Source: Perkinsus marinus ATCC 50983
Taxonomy: Eukaryota > Perkinsozoa > Perkinsida > Perkinsidae
Length of the DNA stretch: 44,003 bases
NCBI RefSeq assembly: GCF_000006405.1
Contig: NW_003206190.1
Span: 164,232 to 208,234 of the forward strand
Reading direction: 5' to 3'
Under the pieces are notes generated by a model that saw only the letters and a list, made by a program, of their open reading frames with translations, did no database searches and had not been told where the DNA came from. The translations under genes and the position numbers were made by a program. Positions 42,101 to 44,003 of the stretch are shown here, in pieces. Each line of letters opens with the position of its first letter. Position 1 is the stretch's first letter.

Positions 42101-43785
42101 TTCTTCTTTCCTCCCTGACTAGCTTGCACAGCTTGCTCCCTTTCCGCCTCCATTTTTCGCATGAGCGTATCATCACGTAGCTGAATATCAAACAATTGTC
42201 CACAACTAACAGCAAAAAATGAGAATATTTTCCACGGCACTTATAATACCACAAAAGATATAGAATTTACGGTATTAAAAAAGCGACAGCGAACAACATA
42301 GAAATTCTGTGAAAACAAGTGGAATTTATAACAATTTCGATGAATATACGAAATCGAAAAATTCAAATTGTGAAGAGTAAGAAAAAAAATTCGAATAGAA
42401 AATACTAATAAGAAAAGGGAAAAATACACAAATTCGAAATAGTGTGTAAAAGAGACAATCTTCCTGCTACCATAATTTCCGTACCAAAACAAAACAAGAC
42501 ACTCAAACAGCCACCAACAATAACAACAATTTACATAATTTCATGGCGCGCGACATTTTCCCCCACACTTACCACTAGTGCTTCCGTCTCAATTTTCTTA
42601 TCCTTCTTCTCCTCATCCTCCTCAACTGCTACTACTGCCGGCGCTGCTGGGGTCTCAGGAGTAGAGGGTAACGATTGAGTCGATGGTGGGGGGAAGGCCG
42701 TCGGATCGTACACCGCTAACTCCGAGAAAACTTCCAGACGGATGTGATTCACATCTCCCAGGCTCTAAAAACCAATCCTCAAAATCGATCACGTGATCGA
42801 TTATAGCATATTACCTCGATACTCCATCGGCAACCCGGCACTTTAGCATCACTCAATTGCATCCCACCACCGAGGGTCTTCAAACCTGAAATAAACTCTC
42901 ACTAAAATTTTTCCATAAATCCACGAAAAATTCAAAACCTTCATTACTTTCAGCGACTTCAACGAGGGTCGGCCTTTCCCCCGGTTCCCCATAACGAGCC
43001 ATGGACACAGCCGTCATAGTACTATCATGATCAGCAGAATTAATACGACGAGTTGAATCATCCGCTTCGCTCCGCTCAAAAACGATGTCATTTTTCTTCG
43101 ATTTCGACTTCTTCGACTTGAAAGCCTTTGGCTTATGCCAATGCCTTTTATGACTTTTCTTCTCCTTTTTTCTTTCCTCTTCAGCGCCTAGAGGAAAATA
43201 AATTTATTTTCATTCCAATTTTTCGGCAAAGGAGTGGTACCAAGGGGAGGAGGCCGACCCAACGATTTTACCCACGCCCGAGAACGATTTTCCCATATTC
43301 ACCCCGTACCACTCCTTCGCCAATTCAGCCTTCTTACTTTGAGTAGCATTATCCCACTCGGACTTCAAGTCGTACGCTGGTGCTCCTGCCCACGCCTCGA
43401 ATATGCCTTCACCCGCCAGAGGATTGGAAAATATGAAACTAAAATGCAACATGCAAGAATTGAACCAAGGACCTTCTCCAAGACAACCCTACACCATACC
43501 CACCTTAGGTATTTATCCTGACTTTCTTCGCTAACAAGCCAAGCCAGTCCCGACACCCCGCTGACAGTATCCCCCATATTGTTGAACTCGATAGTAGTCT
43601 CAGCATGTGCAGCAATATGCTAAAAATACAACAAAAATATCCAAAATCCTAGCGGAGCGAAGCAAGCCTCCTTTTACCTTGCACCTATTCCCAGGAGCCC
43701 AATTGCCACTATCAAACCACTCCCCGTCGGCAGCAAAGGTCTCGTCCGATCTGAATTGAAAGCCACCTTCCCTACAGTTGCCCAT
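39107..43785 (-). CDS. DnaJ-X family co-chaperone with possible N-myristoylation, many exons
   Basis: ATG 43785 gives [11 protein letters not shown]; Gly2 and Cys4 suit N-myristoylation and palmitoylation. Exon 1 is 43678-43785. Order along the protein: N-terminal region with [11 protein letters not shown]; a Lys-rich segment; a Pro/Glu stretch; a Gly/Ala-rich segment ([20 protein letters not shown] and [20 protein letters not shown]); [19 protein letters not shown]; a J domain ([23 protein letters not shown] in VVHPDKNP, 40.9-41.07 kb); then a DnaJ-X domain ([20 protein letters not shown], about 40.4-40.6 kb, and [18 protein letters not shown]) to a stop at 39107. J domains stimulate Hsp70 ATPase; DnaJ-X proteins of the Caj1/Djp1 type act in organelle protein import. 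The Gly-rich plus WVD region resembles alveolate DnaJ proteins. Most junctions resolve as GT-AG; the AT-rich intron near 42.2-42.55 kb has an uncertain acceptor. Confidence 0.83.
40242..40258. repeat. 17-bp motif shared with an RRP12 intron
   Basis: GTAAAAAGCGCGCGCCC here lies inside a DnaJ-gene intron (antisense to that gene). The identical 17 bases form the 5' end of the RRP12-like intron starting at 12189. A shorter GTAAAAAGCGC match lies on the minus strand near 40701, in another DnaJ intron. Confidence 0.6.
40517..40534. repeat. 18-bp motif, inverted copy of one at 43646
   Basis: GCTTCGCTCCGCTAGGAT lies within the 55-nt intron that splits the DnaJ-X motif LFGS. The exact reverse complement is at 43646-43663 in intron 1 of the same gene. 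Confidence 0.65.
41595..41655 (-). repeat. Intron homologous to its neighbour (copy B)
   Basis: A 61-nt intron of the DnaJ gene beginning GTGGGTATCTTAGGTTGAG. Over its first 45 bases or so it aligns with the 61-nt intron at 41765-41825, while the exons around the two introns are unrelated. Confidence 0.7.
41765..41825 (-). repeat. Intron homologous to its neighbour (copy A)
   Basis: A 61-nt intron beginning GTGGTATCTTGAGGTTGAG, the upstream partner of the intron at 41595-41655. Both have exactly the same length and share the blocks TATCTT, AGGTTGAG and AATAGG in order. Confidence 0.7.
42783..42802. repeat. 20-bp perfect palindrome in an intron
   Basis: AATCGATCACGTGATCGATT is its own reverse complement and occupies the middle of a short DnaJ-gene intron. 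The sequence element ATCGATCA recurs in the intron near 40262. Confidence 0.7.
43646..43663. repeat. 18-bp motif ATCCTAGCGGAGCGAAGC
   Basis: In intron 1 (43620-43677) of the DnaJ gene; exact inverted copy at 40517-40534. A 13-bp core (GCTTCGCTCCGCT) also occurs at 43064-43076, there apparently inside an exon. Confidence 0.65.
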
Positions 43786-44003
43786 GAACAGCAGCTAACA
43801 CGATGTTTCCACCACAACACATACAAAGCGTCGTACAATAATTCAACCACGTCTAGTGGTACCAACACTATGAAATCACCAAGACAGATATATAAATGTA
43901 AATTGATACTAAAAATTGCCAAATTTGTGAAGCTGAAATTCTACTATGGAGTGATATGCAATTACGTTCAGCTATACCACTATACGTTACTTGATCAAGA
44001 CGT
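43786..44003. other. Presumed DnaJ promoter, window end
   Basis: AT-rich sequence upstream of the DnaJ gene start. Nothing else recognised. Confidence 0.4.

Noticed and set aside
43440-43470. Possible tRNA T-arm in a DnaJ intron (GGTTCAATTC)
   Set aside because: The stem does not pair and no other tRNA arm is present; it only resembles a B-box by chance.
1-44003. Spliced-leader RNA, rRNA or snRNA gene
   Set aside because: I looked for a dinoflagellate/perkinsid spliced-leader-like sequence and for conserved rRNA blocks on both strands and saw none.

Overview
This is protist (eukaryotic) nuclear DNA. Most genes are split by very short GT-AG introns, commonly 40-60 nt and many of 41-50 nt. 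The standard genetic code fits every model, and neighbouring genes lie on both strands. The mix of an NBP35 with an N-terminal membrane anchor, large secreted subtilisins, mucin-like Thr-rich surface proteins and an alveolate-style DnaJ protein suggests an alveolate. A Perkinsus-like organism is my best guess; that is inference, because no rRNA or spliced leader is present to fix it.

Layout. 1.2-3.1 kb: two four-helix tetraspanin-like genes on the minus strand. 3.85-5.18 kb: an eight-exon mitochondrial carrier of the GTP/GDP (GGC1) type on the minus strand, for which I could resolve every intron. It shares a short divergent intergenic space, holding a tRNA relic, with a secreted and probably GPI-anchored glycosidase-like gene (5.37-7.85 kb, plus). 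8.2-12.4 kb: an intron-rich RRP12 ribosome-biogenesis gene (plus). 12.5-13.9 kb: NBP35, the cytosolic Fe-S scaffold (plus, seven exons, all resolved). 14.3-15.1 kb: a third tetraspanin-like paralogue (plus).

16-35 kb is a secreted/surface gene cluster. Two large S8 subtilisin paralogues stand head to head (17.9-22.7 kb minus, 25.4-31.0 kb plus). Three Thr-rich mucin-like genes lie among and beside them (16.2, 23.8 and 32.5 kb). Four of these five proteins share a 33-residue six-cysteine module that I do not recognise (seven copies in the window). It is fused to the C-terminus of one protease, while the other protease ends in a transmembrane helix. A small single-pass membrane protein gene follows at 35.1 kb.

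36.0-38.3 kb is a tandem array of tRNA-Leu(CAA) genes on the minus strand: six full-length copies, one truncated copy and one repeat unit that has lost its tRNA, with an exact 191-bp period within pairs. 39.1-43.8 kb holds a long intron-rich DnaJ-X family gene (minus) that starts MGNC. Its introns include two that are homologous to each other and several with shared short motifs, which could reflect intron duplication or introner-like spread.

Together the window mixes housekeeping genes (mitochondrial carrier, rRNA processing, Fe-S assembly, co-chaperone, tRNA) with a duplicated secreted-protease and mucin locus that looks like lineage-specific surface or secretome biology.
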